A stretch of 64,000 nucleotides of DNA from Pantoea rodasii (GCF_002095465.1 NZ_MLFP01000011.1:81283-145282); one strand, 5' to 3'; positions 8,629 through 21,486 are shown, counted from the first letter of the stretch. Program-made: numbers and translations. Notes: a model not told the origin generated them from the letters alone.

Positions 8629-8845
8629 ATTCACTACGTTTGAGAGGCTTGACCAATTCCTGCAGCCCTTCGATTTTAATCGTCAGAGTCAACTGCATCA
8701 GGTCACCTAACCTGCCGGCGGGAAACTCATTTTTACGCGCAAACCACAGCAGATATTCTTCCGGCACATCAATCAGCATCCGACCTTTGTACTTTCCGAA
8801 CGGCATCGCGGTATTAGCGATCTCAACCAGCTGAAATTTATCCAT
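8627..8845 (-). CDS. ypeB: YpeB, DUF3820 family small protein
   Basis: A 72-residue protein of the DUF3820 family with the signature MPFGKYKG..LIDVPEEYLLW, related to the putative quorum/DNA-processing small proteins found beside exonuclease domains. It follows ligA by one base, so it is very likely in the same transcript, as in E. coli. The function is unknown; the position suggests a link with DNA metabolism but this is inference. Confidence 0.9.
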   Translation of the reverse strand: MDKFQLVEIANTAMPFGKYKGRMLIDVPEEYLLWFARKNEFPAGRLGDLMQLTLTIKIEGLQELVKPLKRSE

Positions 8846-8846
8846 G

Positions 8847-10871
<2,025 letters not shown>

Positions 10872-10880
10872 TTACCCGAT

Positions 10881-10903
10881 AAAAAACCCCCGACAAGCGG
10901 GGT
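10881..10903 (-). terminator. Terminator between zipA and ligA
   Basis: On the minus strand AACCCC and GGGGTT pair around a short loop, followed by six T. It lies 30 bases after the zipA stop and may reduce read-through into ligA. Confidence 0.75.
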
Positions 10904-10936
10904 TGTTTCGTTAATATTTGATTTTGCTCGCGGCTA

Positions 10937-11924
10937 TCAGCCGATAACCTCGCGAATGCGCGCTTTGTAGGTTTCCAGCTTCTGCGGCGTCATCATCCGA
11001 CGCTCATCATCCAGCACGACACCGCCGACATCATCCGCAATACGCTGTGCAGATTGCAGCATCAGCTTAAAGTTCTGGTTAGCATCACCGTAAGACGGCA
11101 CCATCATAAAGATGGAGATGCCCGGCGTGCTGAAATCGCCCATGGTGTCCGGATTGAAAGAGCCAGGCTTCACCATATTCGCCAGGCTGAACAGTACCGG
11201 GCCGCTGCCCGCAGGACTCAGATGGCGATGGAAAATGTTCATCTCACCAAACTGGAAGCCCGCTTGCAGAATACCCTGCAACAACGCTTCGCCGTTCAGT
11301 TCACCACCGGCATGGGCGGCAACGTGCAGCACCAGCACCGCTTCATTTTTTCTTTGGGTAGAAGCAACGGGCTGTTGAGGCGCTTCATGTGCAACCGGCA
11401 CCTCGTCTTCATATTCTGGCTCTTCAGCCGCCATAAATTCAGGCGCAGGCTGAGTGGCAGACAGCGGCTCATTATCCAGTAATGGATCGGCCTGAACCGG
11501 CTGCGGCTGCGGTTTTGGCTGCGGCGCTGGCGCCGGTCTTGTCACCGGTGATTGAGGCGCAGGTTGACGCACTTCTGGCTCATCATCCAGCAGCGGATCG
11601 CCCATCAATGGGGTTTCATGACGCGAGAACGGCTGACGCGCGGGTTCAGGCGCACGCGGCGCGCTGACAGGTTTAGTCACAGGCGCGTCAAACTCGGGCT
11701 CTTCATGGGCGTCACGATTGCGACGGACACGTACTTCGCCGACGCCATCATCTTCGTCGCTCTGCAGATCTTCATCCGCTTCTTCGCGTTGTTTCAGACG
11801 TTGTGCGGGCGATCGCGAACACGGAAGAGCGCTCTTTACGGCTGGTCCACAGTCCGTGAAGTAGCAGCGCTATTATGGCGATCGCGCCAACAACGATTAA
11901 TATCAGACGCAAATCCTGCATCAT
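10937..11924 (-). CDS. zipA: Cell division protein ZipA (frame broken by two apparent 1-base deletions)
   Basis: ZipA anchors FtsZ to the inner membrane at the division site. The start [21 protein letters not shown] is the usual membrane anchor, followed by RKERSSVF. The frame then breaks. Adding one C after the TTC codon (near 11817) and one A in the ACAACG (near 11801) restores RDRPHKRLKQREE, matching the family, and joins the Pro/Gln-rich linker to the C-terminal FtsZ-binding domain (from about [17 protein letters not shown] to the end). The restored protein has 329 residues; E. coli ZipA has 328. Because ZipA is essential in E. coli, the breaks are probably sequence errors. The gene is divergent from cysZ, as in E. 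coli. Confidence 0.9.
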
Positions 11925-12141
11925 TGTATTCTCTGTTGTTCCAATACCTTGCCACCACGGCAAACTTTATCCTCTAACTGTATTTGCCCAGCTACACAAG
12001 TGCAAGTCTGTGCAGTATTTTCTGACAAATAAGATAGCCGCCCCACGCTTTTTTGCTGTTTTTTCGCGCAAAGGGCGCCTGCTACCGACAAAAAGCCAGG
12101 TTATGATGTTCGCGCCGCCACATAAAGGAGAAAGGCTCGCT

Positions 12142-12900
12142 ATGCCCGTTGAGAATTCGCCCTCATCATTTAATGGTCTTCATTACTTCGCCGAAGGCTG
12201 GAAGTTAGTGCGCCTGCCCGGCATTCGCCGCTATGTCATTATCCCGTTGCTGATCAACATTCTGCTGTTGGGTGGCGCATTTGTTTGGTTGTTTCAACGC
12301 CTGGGCCAATGGATCCCGGCATTGATGTCGCACATTCCTGATTGGCTACAGTGGCTCAGTTATCTGCTGTGGCCGCTTTCGGTGATTTCGATTGTGCTGG
12401 TATTCAGCTACTTTTTCTCCACCATTGCGAACTGGATTGCCGCGCCATTTTGCGGATTGCTGGCCGAGCAACTGGAGGGACGTCTTACCGGTAAACCGCT
12501 GCCTGACAGTGGCTGGATGGCGATGCTGCGGGATATTCCACGCATCATGAAACGCGAATTACAGAAGCTCGGCTACTATTTGCCACGCGCGCTGGGATTG
12601 CTGCTGCTTTACTTTATCCCCGGATTTGGTCAGACGGTGGCACCGATTTTGTGGTTCCTGTTTAGCGCGTGGATGCTATCGGTTCAATATTGCGACTATC
12701 CTTTCGATAATCACAAAGTAAGCTTTAACCAGATGCGTAGCGCGCTGCGCCAGCACAAAACGGCCAATATGCAGTTTGGTGCGATGGTCAGCCTGTTTAC
12801 GATGATCCCAATTTTGAACCTGGCGATTATGCCGGTGGCGGTATGCGGCGCCACCGCGATGTGGGTCGATCGCTATCGTCCACAACACGCACGGCACTAA
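12142..12900 (+). CDS. cysZ: Sulfate transporter CysZ
   Basis: A 252-residue inner-membrane protein with four main hydrophobic segments (near residues 33, 72, 150 and 215). CysZ mediates sulfate uptake for cysteine synthesis. The start is the ATG at 12142 ([10 protein letters not shown]), with AAGGAGAAAGG upstream; the frame is open further upstream but the N-terminus from here matches the family length (253 in E. coli). It lies between divergent zipA and cysK, the standard order. Confidence 0.93.
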   Translation: MPVENSPSSFNGLHYFAEGWKLVRLPGIRRYVIIPLLINILLLGGAFVWLFQRLGQWIPALMSHIPDWLQWLSYLLWPLSVISIVLVFSYFFSTIANWIAAPFCGLLAEQLEGRLTGKPLPDSGWMAMLRDIPRIMKRELQKLGYYLPRALGLLLLYFIPGFGQTVAPILWFLFSAWMLSVQYCDYPFDNHKVSFNQMRSALRQHKTANMQFGAMVSLFTMIPILNLAIMPVAVCGATAMWVDRYRPQHARH

Positions 12901-12907
12901 TGCTTCA

Positions 12908-12933
12908 AAAAGCCTTATGCATTTTTGCGTAAG
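12908..12933 (+). terminator. Hairpin after cysZ
   Basis: Imperfect inverted repeat AAGCCTTATGC/GCGTAAGGCTT with an ATTTTT loop, directly after cysZ. The following T tract is poor, so termination is likely weak. Confidence 0.5.
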
Positions 12934-13040
12934 GCTTATGGTTGTGGGCTATATAGATATGCGATTTCTTTCCTTCCGCACACCGGAAGAACAGGTATGC
13001 TCTGAGGGTTCCCAATATTTCATACAGTTAAGGACGAGCT

Positions 13041-14012
13041 ATGAGTAAGATCTATGAAGACAACTCTCTGACAATTGGTCATACGCCGCTGGTTCGACTG
13101 AACCGCATCGGTAATGGACGCATCCTGGCGAAGGTCGAGTCGCGCAACCCGAGCTTCAGCGTCAAATGCCGTATCGGTGCCAATATGATTTGGGACGCTG
13201 AAAAACGCGGCATTCTTAAGCCGGGCGTTGAGCTGGTTGAACCTACCAGCGGTAACACCGGTATCGCGCTGGCCTATGTGGCTGCAGCGCGTGGCTACAA
13301 GCTGACGCTGACCATGCCAGAAACCATGTCAGTTGAACGTCGTAAGCTGTTAAAAGCGCTGGGTGCCAACCTGGTGCTGACTGAAGGCCCTAAAGGCATG
13401 AAAGGTGCTATCGCCAAGGCGGAAGAAATCGTCGCCAGCGATCCGGACAAATTCGTGCTGTTGCAGCAGTTTAGCAATCCAGCTAATCCGGAAATCCACG
13501 AAAAAACCACTGGCCCAGAAATCTGGGAAGACACGGACGGTGAAGTGGATGTGTTTATTGCGGGCGTAGGTACCGGTGGTACGCTGACCGGCGTGAGCCG
13601 CTACATCAAGAACACCAAAGGTAAGAAAGGGCTGATCACCGTGGCGGTGGAACCGACTGATTCCCCGGTTATCGCTCAGGCTATCGCCGGTGAAGAGATC
13701 AAACCGGGTCCACATAAAATTCAGGGCATCGGTGCCGGTTTTATCCCTGGCAACCTTGATCTGAAGCTGGTTGATCGTGTGGTGGCGATTACCAACGAAG
13801 AAGCGATCAGCACCGCGCGTCTGCTGATGGAAGAAGAAGGCATTCTGGCAGGCATCTCTTCGGGCGCAGCCGTGGCTGCCGCACTGAAGCTGCAGGAAGA
13901 CGAAGCGTTCGCCAATAAGAACATTGTGGTGATCCTGCCCTCTTCCGGTGAGCGTTATCTTAGCACCGCCCTCTTCGCCGATCTGTTCACCGAAAAAGAG
14001 CTGCAGCAGTAA
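13041..14012 (+). CDS. cysK: Cysteine synthase A (O-acetylserine sulfhydrylase A)
   Basis: A 323-residue PLP enzyme that makes cysteine from O-acetylserine and sulfide. The PLP lysine is K42 in SFSVKCRIG, the substrate loop is TSGNTG (near residue 69), and GTGGT near residue 177 holds the cofactor phosphate. The length equals E. coli CysK. It has its own upstream region of about 140 bp, where CysB control is expected from known biology; I cannot place the site. A strong terminator follows. Confidence 0.97.
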   Translation: MSKIYEDNSLTIGHTPLVRLNRIGNGRILAKVESRNPSFSVKCRIGANMIWDAEKRGILKPGVELVEPTSGNTGIALAYVAAARGYKLTLTMPETMSVERRKLLKALGANLVLTEGPKGMKGAIAKAEEIVASDPDKFVLLQQFSNPANPEIHEKTTGPEIWEDTDGEVDVFIAGVGTGGTLTGVSRYIKNTKGKKGLITVAVEPTDSPVIAQAIAGEEIKPGPHKIQGIGAGFIPGNLDLKLVDRVVAITNEEAISTARLLMEEEGILAGISSGAAVAAALKLQEDEAFANKNIVVILPSSGERYLSTALFADLFTEKELQQ

Positions 14013-14033
14013 CCTCCAAATTCTGAAAACGAT

Positions 14034-14063
14034 GAAAAAAAGCACCCGATCGGGTGCTTTTTT
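14034..14063 (+). terminator. Terminator after cysK
   Basis: AGCACCCG/CGGGTGCT stem (14041-14058) with A-run upstream and six T downstream. Confidence 0.92.
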
Positions 14064-14399
14064 GTGGTGCAGATCTCACTTTTATCACCAGACAGATTGA
14101 TTTCAATGTCGTGGCTCTGGTATTTAAGCTTCCAATTATTTCGGTGCCTGAAATTAATCAGGCTTTGAAGTGGATCAAGCTGAATCGATAAACTGATTTG
14201 GCGAAACGGCGAATCACGGCATACTAATCACAGTGTCGAATGTGTGCAGTTTTTGATCTGCAACCGAAAGACGCACCTTACTATGCGCATTTTTTGGTCA
14301 GCTTAATGCCATACCAGCGCACCTTCACAGGCTAAAGTGACGGCTCCAGGCTAGACTTTAGATCCATAACACCAAACCTGATAAAGTTGGGGAAATAGA
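14064..14399. other. pts operon promoter region
   Basis: No gene is seen in these 336 bases between the cysK terminator and ptsH. In E. coli the equivalent region carries CRP- and Cra-controlled pts promoters. I see possible elements such as AATGTGTGCAGTTTTTGATC near 14240 that loosely resemble a CRP site, but no site can be assigned with confidence. GGGGAAATAGA supplies the ptsH ribosome-binding site. Confidence 0.5.
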
Positions 14400-14657
14400 A
14401 TGTTCCAGCAAGAAGTTACCATTACCGCACCTAACGGCCTTCATACCCGTCCTGCAGCTCAGTTCGTTAAAGAAGCTAAGGCTTTCCAGTCAGATATCAC
14501 TGTGACCTCAAATGGCAAATCTGCCAGTGCGAAAAGCCTGTTCAAACTGCAGACTCTGGGTCTGACTCAGGGTACGGTTGTTACGCTGTCTGCTGAAGGT
14601 GAAGATGAGCAGCAAGCGGTTGAGCATCTGGTGAAACTGATGGCTGAGCTGGAGTAA
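14400..14657 (+). CDS. ptsH: Phosphocarrier protein HPr
   Basis: The 85-residue general carrier of the phosphoenolpyruvate:sugar phosphotransferase system passes phosphate from enzyme I to sugar-specific EIIA proteins. The phosphorylated His15 lies in NGLHTRPAA and the regulatory-site serine position is Ser46 in SAKSLFKLQ. Length and order (ptsH-ptsI-crr) match E. coli. Confidence 0.98.
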   Translation: MFQQEVTITAPNGLHTRPAAQFVKEAKAFQSDITVTSNGKSASAKSLFKLQTLGLTQGTVVTLSAEGEDEQQAVEHLVKLMAELE

Positions 14658-14717
14658 TTCCGCTCAGGCAAGCAACTAAACCGACTCTTTTGCCCCATTG
14701 AGTGCAAATATCTTGAT

Positions 14718-14736
14718 CGCGGACAACCTGTCCGCG
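14718..14736 (+). other. Hairpin between ptsH and ptsI
   Basis: A perfect 8-bp stem CGCGGACA/TGTCCGCG with loop ACC, followed by TTCTTGCTT. It lies in the 159-bp ptsH-ptsI gap and could act as a partial terminator or stabilise the ptsH message, which needs higher expression than ptsI. The role is inferred. Confidence 0.6.
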
Positions 14737-14816
14737 TTCTTGCTTCCTTAGAGTACTGTTCCGCTACAGTGGCAACGCATTGGGTCAATGAGCCATCGTG
14801 ATTAAAAGGTAGGGTT

Positions 14817-16544
14817 ATGATTTCAGGCATTTTAGCATCACCAGGTTTCGCTTTCGGCAAAGCACTTTTGCTGAAGGAAGATGAGATCGTCATCAGCCGT
14901 AAAAAAATTACCGACGATCAGGTTGAACAAGAAATTCAACGCTTCCTTGATGGACGTGGCAAAGCGGCTGTACAGCTTGAAGCCATCCGCATCAAAGCCG
15001 GTGAAACCCTCGGTGAAGAGAAAGCGGCGATCTTTGAAGGTCACATCATGCTGCTCGAAGATGAAGAGCTTGAGCAGGAAATCATCGACCTGATTAAAAA
15101 AGATCACGCAACGGCTGACGCAGCGGCTTACTCCGTCATTGATGGCCAGGCAAAGGCGCTAGAAGAACTGGACGACGAATACCTGAAAGAACGTGCGGCT
15201 GACGTACGTGACATCGGTAAACGCCTGCTGCAGAACATTCTGGGCCTGCACATTGTCGACCTCGGTGCGATTGCAGACGAATCTATTCTGGTGGCAAAGG
15301 ATTTAACGCCGTCAGAAACCGCACAGCTGAACCTGAAGAAGGTGCTGGGCTTTATTACTGATATCGGTGGCCGTACTTCGCATACGTCCATCATGGCGCG
15401 TTCTCTGGAAATCCCTGCGATTGTGGGAACCGGTAACGTGACCACCACCGTTAAAAACGGTGATTACCTGATCATCGATGGCGTAAACAACAAGATTTAT
15501 GTCAATCCATCCGATGAAGTGCTGGAAGAGCTGAAAGCCATCCAGACACAATATCTGTCTGAAAAACACGAATTAGCCAAGCTGAAAGACCTGCCGGCTA
15601 TCACGCTGGACGGCCATCAGGTTGAAGTGTGCGCCAACATCGGTACCGTGCGCGACGTCGCGGGTGCAGAGCGCAACGGTGCGGAAGGCGTGGGCCTGTA
15701 TCGTACCGAATTCCTGTTTATGGACCGTGATTCGCTGCCTACCGAAGAAGAACAGTTCCAGGCTTATAAAGCCGTTGCTGAAGCCGTGGGTTCTCAGGCA
15801 GTGATCGTGCGTACCATGGACATCGGCGGCGATAAAGATCTGCCGTACATGAACTTGCCAAAAGAGGACAACCCGTTCCTCGGCTGGCGTGCGATTCGTA
15901 TCGCGATGGATCGTAAAGAGATTCTGCATGCTCAGCTGCGCGCTATCCTGCGTGCATCGTCCTTCGGCAAACTGCGCATCATGTTCCCGATGATCATTTC
16001 GGTGGAAGAAGTGCGTGCGCTGAAAGGCGAGCTGGAACTTCTGAAAGCCCAGCTGCGTGAAGAAGGCAAATCCTTCGATGAGACCATTGAAGTGGGCATT
16101 ATGGTTGAAACGCCTGCTTCCGCGGTGATTGCACGCCATCTGGCGAAAGAAGTCGACTTCTTTAGTATTGGGACAAATGACCTGACGCAGTATACTCTGG
16201 CGGTCGATCGTGGTAATGATTTGATTTCACACCTCTATAACCCAATGACGCCATCTGTACTGGGCCTCATTAAGCAAGTGATCGACGCATCACATGCCGA
16301 AGGGAAATGGACCGGCATGTGTGGTGAGCTGGCTGGTGATGAACGTGCTACACTACTGTTACTGGGAATGGGGCTGGACGAATTCAGCATGAGTGCCATT
16401 TCAATCCCGAGCATCAAGAAGATTATTCGTAATACCAATTTCGAAGATGCGAAGGCATTGGCGGAGCAGGCTCTGGCTCAACCCACAGCGGAAGATTTGA
16501 TGAATCTGGTCAACAAATTCATCAAAGAAAAAACGCTCTGCTGA
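14817..16544 (+). CDS. ptsI: PTS enzyme I
   Basis: A 575-residue cytoplasmic enzyme that transfers phosphate from phosphoenolpyruvate to HPr. The active His189 is in [13 protein letters not shown]. The PEP-binding C-terminal domain includes the [12 protein letters not shown] and GTNDLTQY signatures and the catalytic cysteine in [10 protein letters not shown] near residue 502. Length equals E. coli PtsI (575). Confidence 0.98.
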   Translation: MISGILASPGFAFGKALLLKEDEIVISRKKITDDQVEQEIQRFLDGRGKAAVQLEAIRIKAGETLGEEKAAIFEGHIMLLEDEELEQEIIDLIKKDHATADAAAYSVIDGQAKALEELDDEYLKERAADVRDIGKRLLQNILGLHIVDLGAIADESILVAKDLTPSETAQLNLKKVLGFITDIGGRTSHTSIMARSLEIPAIVGTGNVTTTVKNGDYLIIDGVNNKIYVNPSDEVLEELKAIQTQYLSEKHELAKLKDLPAITLDGHQVEVCANIGTVRDVAGAERNGAEGVGLYRTEFLFMDRDSLPTEEEQFQAYKAVAEAVGSQAVIVRTMDIGGDKDLPYMNLPKEDNPFLGWRAIRIAMDRKEILHAQLRAILRASSFGKLRIMFPMIISVEEVRALKGELELLKAQLREEGKSFDETIEVGIMVETPASAVIARHLAKEVDFFSIGTNDLTQYTLAVDRGNDLISHLYNPMTPSVLGLIKQVIDASHAEGKWTGMCGELAGDERATLLLLGMGLDEFSMSAISIPSIKKIIRNTNFEDAKALAEQALAQPTAEDLMNLVNKFIKEKTLC

Positions 16545-16586
16545 TCCACGAGACGCTGGCCCCAAATTACTGCTTAGGAGAAGATC

Positions 16587-17090
16587 ATGGGTTTGTTTTC
16601 TAAACTTTTTGGCGAAAAATCAGAGAGCGCGTCAGGGACTATTGATATCGTTGCGCCTCTGTCAGGCGAAATCGTGAATATCGAAGACGTACCTGATGTG
16701 GTATTTGCTGAGAAAATCGTCGGTGACGGTATTGCCATTAAACCAACTGGCAACAAAATGGTTGCTCCTGTTGACGGCACCATCGGTAAGATTTTCGAAA
16801 CCAACCACGCCTTTTCAATCGAGTCTGACAACGGCATTGAGCTGTTTGTCCACTTCGGTATTGATACGGTTGAATTGAAAGGTGAAGGCTTCAAACGCAT
16901 CGCTGAAGAAGGCCAGAAAGTGAAAAAAGGCGACGTGGTGATCGAGTTTGATCTGCCACTGCTGGAAGAGAAAGCAAAATCCACGCTGACGCCGGTTGTG
17001 ATTTCGAACATGGACGAAATCAAAGACCTGATCAAACTCTCCGGTCAGGTGACTGTGGGTGAAACCCCGGTTATCCGCATTAAGAAGTAA
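16587..17090 (+). CDS. crr: Glucose-specific EIIA (Crr)
   Basis: A 167-residue EIIA-Glc that carries phosphate from HPr to the glucose permease and regulates adenylate cyclase and non-PTS uptake. The phosphorylated histidine is His89 in [12 protein letters not shown] (His90/91 in E. coli, which has two more residues near the N-terminus), paired with the His of [10 protein letters not shown]. It is 42 bases after ptsI with AGGAG before the ATG. Confidence 0.98.
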   Translation: MGLFSKLFGEKSESASGTIDIVAPLSGEIVNIEDVPDVVFAEKIVGDGIAIKPTGNKMVAPVDGTIGKIFETNHAFSIESDNGIELFVHFGIDTVELKGEGFKRIAEEGQKVKKGDVVIEFDLPLLEEKAKSTLTPVVISNMDEIKDLIKLSGQVTVGETPVIRIKK

Positions 17091-17106
17091 GCAGCGTCTG
17101 GATAGT

Positions 17107-17136
17107 AAAAACGGCACCCAATGGGTGCCGTTTTTG
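17107..17136 (+). terminator. Terminator of the pts operon
   Basis: The stem ACGGCACCCA/TGGGTGCCGT, with AAAA before and TTTTT after, lies 17 bases after crr. Its symmetric runs also suit the convergent sensor kinase gene. Confidence 0.92.
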
Positions 17137-17226
17137 TTTGTGTGGCTCGTGTGTTGGGGATGGTGCGGTCGTCCTGCCCTACTCCACATAATGCGTGCTG
17201 TTAGCAGTAAGTTTCGCTTTAAACCT

Positions 17227-18587
17227 TTAGTCTTGCTTCCATCGCGGCAGCTTCAGGGTCAGCTCCAGGCCACCTTCAGGGCGATTCACCGCCTGCACTT
17301 CACCGTGGTGCGCCAGAATCACCTTACGCACGATGGAGAGCCCTAAGCCGTATCCTTTGCCCATCAGTGGCGAATTAACGCGTACGAAAGGATCGAAGAT
17401 GCTGGAGAGCTTCTCTTCATCCACACCCGGCCCCTGATCGCGCACGCGAATCGCCAGCCACTGGTTTTCCGCCTGCAATCGCACGCTGATGTGCTGGCCT
17501 TTGTGCGAGAAGCGCAGCGCATTACGCAGGACGTTCTCCACGCCACGGCGTATCAGTTCGGCATTGCCGTGCACAGTGTAGTCGGCGTTCTCATCGACCT
17601 GAAAATCGACTTTTCGCCCGGGATCTGTGCCTCGTAACGCACATCTGTGACCACCGCGTGCAGCAGGCCCGTGAGGTCAAAGTACTGCTCTCCGGGCATG
17701 CTTTCATGTTCCGCGCGTGACAGCGTCAGCAGCTCGCCAATCATCTTATCGAGGCGTCGAGCTTCTTCATCAATACGGCTAAGGGAAGATTCCACCGATT
17801 CCGGTGTTTGCCGCGCCAGGCCGGTTGCCAGCTGCAGGCGCGCCAGCGGTGAGCGCAGCTCGTGAGAGATATCATGCAACAGCTCCTCGCGCGCTTTCAC
17901 CAGCGTATCGAGACGCTCTACCATCGCATCAAAATCCTGCGCCACGCTGGAGAGTTCATCATGGCGACGGCGCATCACCGGATAGAGTCGCACAGACAAA
18001 TCGCCGCTGGAGACGCGGGCAAAGCCTTCACGCAGCTGACGCATCGGGCGCGTCAGGTTCCAGGCCAGCAGTAAGCTGAACAGCAGCCCCAGCGCACCGG
18101 CAAAGGTGAACATCGGCTCTGGGATGTTCAGGATGCGACGCGGGCCACCGCCGCCCATTGAGCTATCTTCGCGCAGTCCCTTAACGTCGTAGCGCAGCTC
18201 GTACTCTTTGCCGTCCTGCCCTTTCACCCAACGTACGATGATATTGGGGAACGGCCCGTGGAACGGCTCACTGAAGGTTTCAGGCGGCGCATTGCCTGGC
18301 GTGGCAGCAGGTTTGTCATGCTGAATCACTGAGAAGAACTGACGGTCATTGGGTTCCCAATCGGCCATCATGTCATCCAGTGAACTCGGCCCACCGCGCT
18401 CGAGAACCGAGACGGCGGAAGCCATCTGCAAATTCACGATACGACGTATGGCAACGATTTCTGGCGGCTCGTGACGATTACCGGAGAGCGTAAAACCGAG
18501 CCACAGCAGCTGGCTGATGATGACAAAGACGATCCAGAAGCCCAATAGGATCTTCCAGAACATGCGGCCACGGTAGCTGTGTTTCAT
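17227..18587 (-). CDS. Two-component sensor histidine kinase, CpxA/RstB-like (one apparent 1-base deletion)
   Basis: An inner-membrane sensor: transmembrane helix near residues 12-33, a periplasmic domain of about 120 residues, a second transmembrane helix near 159-178, a HAMP linker, and an H box with His242 in SHELRSPLARL. The frame then breaks after PGEK (17611-17619). One added base, most simply an A in the run complementary to TTTT at 17611-17614, restores KVDFQVDENADYTVHGN and joins the ATPase domain (N box NVLRNALRFS, G boxes DQGPGVD and GYGLGLSIV). The restored protein has 453 residues, close to CpxA. It overlaps the regulator gene by 4 bases. The signal is unknown, and E. coli has no such pair between crr and cysM. 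Confidence 0.85.
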
Positions 18588-19264
18588 CGAATGCGATAAC
18601 CAATACTGCGCACAGTTTCAATGTTAATGCTGTCGGCGGTCAGTGCAGCCAGCTTTTGACGAATATTGCTGATGTGCACATCCACGCTGCGATCGTAGGC
18701 TTCACGCGGACGGCCCAGGCCTTTTTCTGACAGTTCATCTTTCGACACTACGCGATCGGGTGCACGCAGCAGCAGATCCAGCAGGTTAAATTCGGAGGCC
18801 GTCAGATCGAAGGCTTTACCCTGCCATTCGGTGATGCGTGTGGCCGGATTCAGGCTAAGATCGCCCCAGCGCAGCACTTCTTTTTTATCGGGCACCGGCG
18901 CCTGATCTTCAAAGCGGCGCAGTACGGCACGCAGGCGCGCCACCAGCTCGCGTGGATAGCACGGCTTAGGCACATAATCATCCGCGCCCATTTCCAGACC
19001 AATCACGCGATCGATGTTGTCGCCTTTGGCAGTCAACATAATCACCGGCAGACGGCTGTTCTGACGCACCTGACGCAACACATCAATGCCGCTCATATCG
19101 GGCAGCATAATATCCAGGATCATCGCGGTGTAATTGCCCGATAGCGCACCTTCCACTCCTGCGCTTCCGGTTAAAACCAATTGCGTTTCAAAGCCTTCCG
19201 CAATCAGGTACTGGCTCAGCATGGTGCCAAGTTCTACATCGTCATCAACAAGCAGAATTTTCAT
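18584..19264 (-). CDS. OmpR-family response regulator
   Basis: A 226-residue regulator with an N-terminal receiver domain (acidic pocket DDD at 7-9, phosphoacceptor Asp51 in MILDIMLPD, Lys near 104 in PKPCYPREL) and a C-terminal winged helix (about 130-226, ending TVRSIGYRIR). It resembles CpxR in class but is not the E. coli CpxR locus. It is transcribed ahead of the kinase gene, with a 4-base overlap, so they form one unit. Targets are unknown; neighbours cysM and crr give no clear hint. No transfer signature is obvious from base composition. Confidence 0.92.
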   Translation of the reverse strand: MKILLVDDDVELGTMLSQYLIAEGFETQLVLTGSAGVEGALSGNYTAMILDIMLPDMSGIDVLRQVRQNSRLPVIMLTAKGDNIDRVIGLEMGADDYVPKPCYPRELVARLRAVLRRFEDQAPVPDKKEVLRWGDLSLNPATRITEWQGKAFDLTASEFNLLDLLLRAPDRVVSKDELSEKGLGRPREAYDRSVDVHISNIRQKLAALTADSINIETVRSIGYRIR

Positions 19265-19442
19265 CTTTATCTCTCGTGTAAATTGCCGCTATTTTGTCCT
19301 GAGTTGGCAGCGAGCGCAGCCGATTTTACTCGATCCTTACAGAGCCAACACCAGACGATTATTAGGGAGACTATAGACAAAAATGGCCCGGTCGCACCAC
19401 CACAGCACGCTCAGGCCAGATAAAATGCGGGGAAAGCGAAAA

Positions 19443-20324
19443 TCAGTGAAATACGCCAGTCGAGAGATAACGATCGCCGCGATCGCAAACAATCGCCACC
19501 ACCACGCTACCCGGATAGGTCGTCGCGATACGTAATGCACCGGCCACCGCGCCGCCGGAACTAACGCCACAGAAAATCCCTTCCCGCTGCGCGAGCGCTC
19601 GCATGGTTTCCTCGGCTTCCAGCTGTGCCATATCGATGACGTCATCCACCAGCTCAGGACGGAAAATCCCCGGCAGATAAGCCTCAGGCCAACGACGAAT
19701 GCCGGGAATGCTGCTGCCTTCCTGCGGCTGTAAACCAATCACTTGCACCGCAGGGGCAAACTCTTTCAGATAGCGTCCCACACCGGTGATGGTGCCGGTG
19801 GTGCCCATGCTAGAGACAAAATGCGTCATGCGACCTTGCGTCTGCTGCCAGATTTCCGGGCCGGTGGTGAGATAGTGGCCGAGAGGATTGTCAGGATTAT
19901 TGAACTGGTCCAGCACTCTGCCCTCACCGCGATCGGCCATCTCTTGCGCGAGATCGCGTGCACCTTCCATGCCCTGCTCACGCGTCACCAGCAGCAATTC
20001 TGCGCCGTAGGCACGCATCGCATCCTGACGCTCCTGACTCATGTTATCCGGCATCAGCAGGCGCAGCTTATAGCCTTTCATCGCGGCGATCATCGCCAGT
20101 GCAATGCCGGTATTGCCGCTGGTCGCTTCAATCAGGGTATCGCCGGGTTTGATGTCACCGCGCAGCTCCGCCTGATGAATCATCGACCAGGCTGCACGAT
20201 CTTTTACCGAACCGGCTGGATTGTTGCCTTCCAGCTTTAACCAGATTTCACTGCCGTTATCGGGCGTCAGGCGTTGCAACCTGATCAACGGCGTATTGCC
20301 GATGGTATTTTCTAGTGTGGTCAC
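19443..20324 (-). CDS. cysM: Cysteine synthase B
   Basis: A PLP enzyme making cysteine (or S-sulfocysteine from thiosulfate) from O-acetylserine. Counting from the GTG at 20324 (VTTLENTIGNTPLIRL) it has 293 residues, with PLP lysine K41 in GSVKDRA, the loop TSGNTG near residue 68, and the end DRGDRYLSTGVFH. E. coli CysM is about ten residues longer at the C-terminus. The frame is open far upstream, but the residues before the GTG do not match the family. It lies downstream of cysPTWA on the same strand, as in E. coli, suited to thiosulfate assimilation. Confidence 0.95.
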   Translation of the reverse strand: MTTLENTIGNTPLIRLQRLTPDNGSEIWLKLEGNNPAGSVKDRAAWSMIHQAELRGDIKPGDTLIEATSGNTGIALAMIAAMKGYKLRLLMPDNMSQERQDAMRAYGAELLLVTREQGMEGARDLAQEMADRGEGRVLDQFNNPDNPLGHYLTTGPEIWQQTQGRMTHFVSSMGTTGTITGVGRYLKEFAPAVQVIGLQPQEGSSIPGIRRWPEAYLPGIFRPELVDDVIDMAQLEAEETMRALAQREGIFCGVSSGGAVAGALRIATTYPGSVVVAIVCDRGDRYLSTGVFH

Positions 20325-20350
20325 GGTGTGATTCCAGACAGAAGAGACGC

Positions 20351-20381
20351 AAATAAATCGGGCGGGAAAAGTCCCGCCCGA
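20351..20381 (-). terminator. Hairpin between cysA and cysM
   Basis: A perfect 10-bp stem TCGGGCGGGA/TCCCGCCCGA with loop AAAG (plus-strand view, 20358-20381), followed on the minus strand by TTTATTTG. It probably lets only part of the cysPTWA transcript reach cysM. Confidence 0.8.
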
Positions 20382-20397
20382 AGGAGTGTCAAAAATA

Positions 20398-21486
20398 TCA
20401 GGCGCTCTCGGCAAAGGCAACCGGACGCAGCGGCGTCGTGCCGTGATAAAGTCGTGCCTGCTGCAGGCCGACAAACAGGCGCTCACCGCGAATCGGTGCA
20501 GTATGGTCGCCATCGTAGACCACCGAGAAGACGTCGCCCTGCCAGCCGCTTGGCTGCACTACTAACTGCCAGAAGTGACCGCGCGGGCTGATTTCCAGCA
20601 CCTGCACCGGAAGTGGCGTTTCGAGGCTGCTCTGGCGTGAGATATCGACTTCCCACGGACGCAGGAACAGTTCGACATCGCCCTGATGCGCAGGCGTATA
20701 GCCCAACGGCCAGCGGTGCGCACCAACATGGAATTGCGAGCCGTGCACTTCGCCGTCGAAGCGATTCACTTCGCCGAGGAACTCCAGCACAAAGCGCGTG
20801 GCCGGTTCCTGCCACACTTCATCTGGCGTCCCGACCTGTTCGATATTGCCCTGGCTCATCACCACCACGCTGTCAGCGACTTCCATCGCCTCTTCCTGGT
20901 CATGGGTGACGAACACGCTGGTGAATTTCAGCTCTTCATGCAGCTGACGCAGCCAGCGACGCAGCTCTTTACGCACCTGCGCGTCCAGCGCGCCGAAAGG
21001 CTCATCCAGTAACAAGATCTGCGGTTCCACCGCCAGCGCACGCGCTAAGGCCACACGCTGCTTCTGTCCACCGGACAGCTGCGCCGGAAAACGGTTAGCG
21101 AGATGCGCCAGCTGCACCATCTCCAGCAGGCGGGTCACGCGCTGTTTAATTTCAGCAGCAGATGGACGCTCGCGACGCGGCAGCACGCTCAAACCAAAGG
21201 CGATGTTGTCGAACACTGTCATGTGGCGGAACAGCGCATAGTGCTGGAACACGAAGCCTACCTGACGGTCGCGCGCATGAATGCGGCTGACATCTTTACC
21301 GTGGAAATGAATATGCCCGCTGTTCTGATGCTCCAGCCCGGCGATAATACGCAGCAGCGTGGTTTTTCCCGAGCCTGACGGACCGAGCAGCGCCACCATC
21401 TTACCGGTAGGAATATCCAGTGAGATTTCGTTCAACACCGGGGTGCGACCGAACGATTTGTTAATTTGTTTAATCTCAATGCTCAT
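20398..21486 (-). CDS. cysA: Sulfate/thiosulfate import ATP-binding protein
   Basis: A 362-residue ABC ATPase powering sulfate/thiosulfate import at the inner membrane. Walker [10 protein letters not shown] (near 36), signature [15 protein letters not shown] (near 134), Walker [12 protein letters not shown], and a C-terminal regulatory extension (from about 240). It overlaps cysW by 11 bases, so the genes are coupled. Confidence 0.97.
   Translation of the reverse strand: MSIEIKQINKSFGRTPVLNEISLDIPTGKMVALLGPSGSGKTTLLRIIAGLEHQNSGHIHFHGKDVSRIHARDRQVGFVFQHYALFRHMTVFDNIAFGLSVLPRRERPSAAEIKQRVTRLLEMVQLAHLANRFPAQLSGGQKQRVALARALAVEPQILLLDEPFGALDAQVRKELRRWLRQLHEELKFTSVFVTHDQEEAMEVADSVVVMSQGNIEQVGTPDEVWQEPATRFVLEFLGEVNRFDGEVHGSQFHVGAHRWPLGYTPAHQGDVELFLRPWEVDISRQSSLETPLPVQVLEISPRGHFWQLVVQPSGWQGDVFSVVYDGDHTAPIRGERLFVGLQQARLYHGTTPLRPVAFAESA

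Noticed and set aside
19337..19738. A 133-codon frame opposite the start of cysM's 3' region
   Set aside because: It overlaps the end of cysM in another frame and has no ribosome-binding site or family features.
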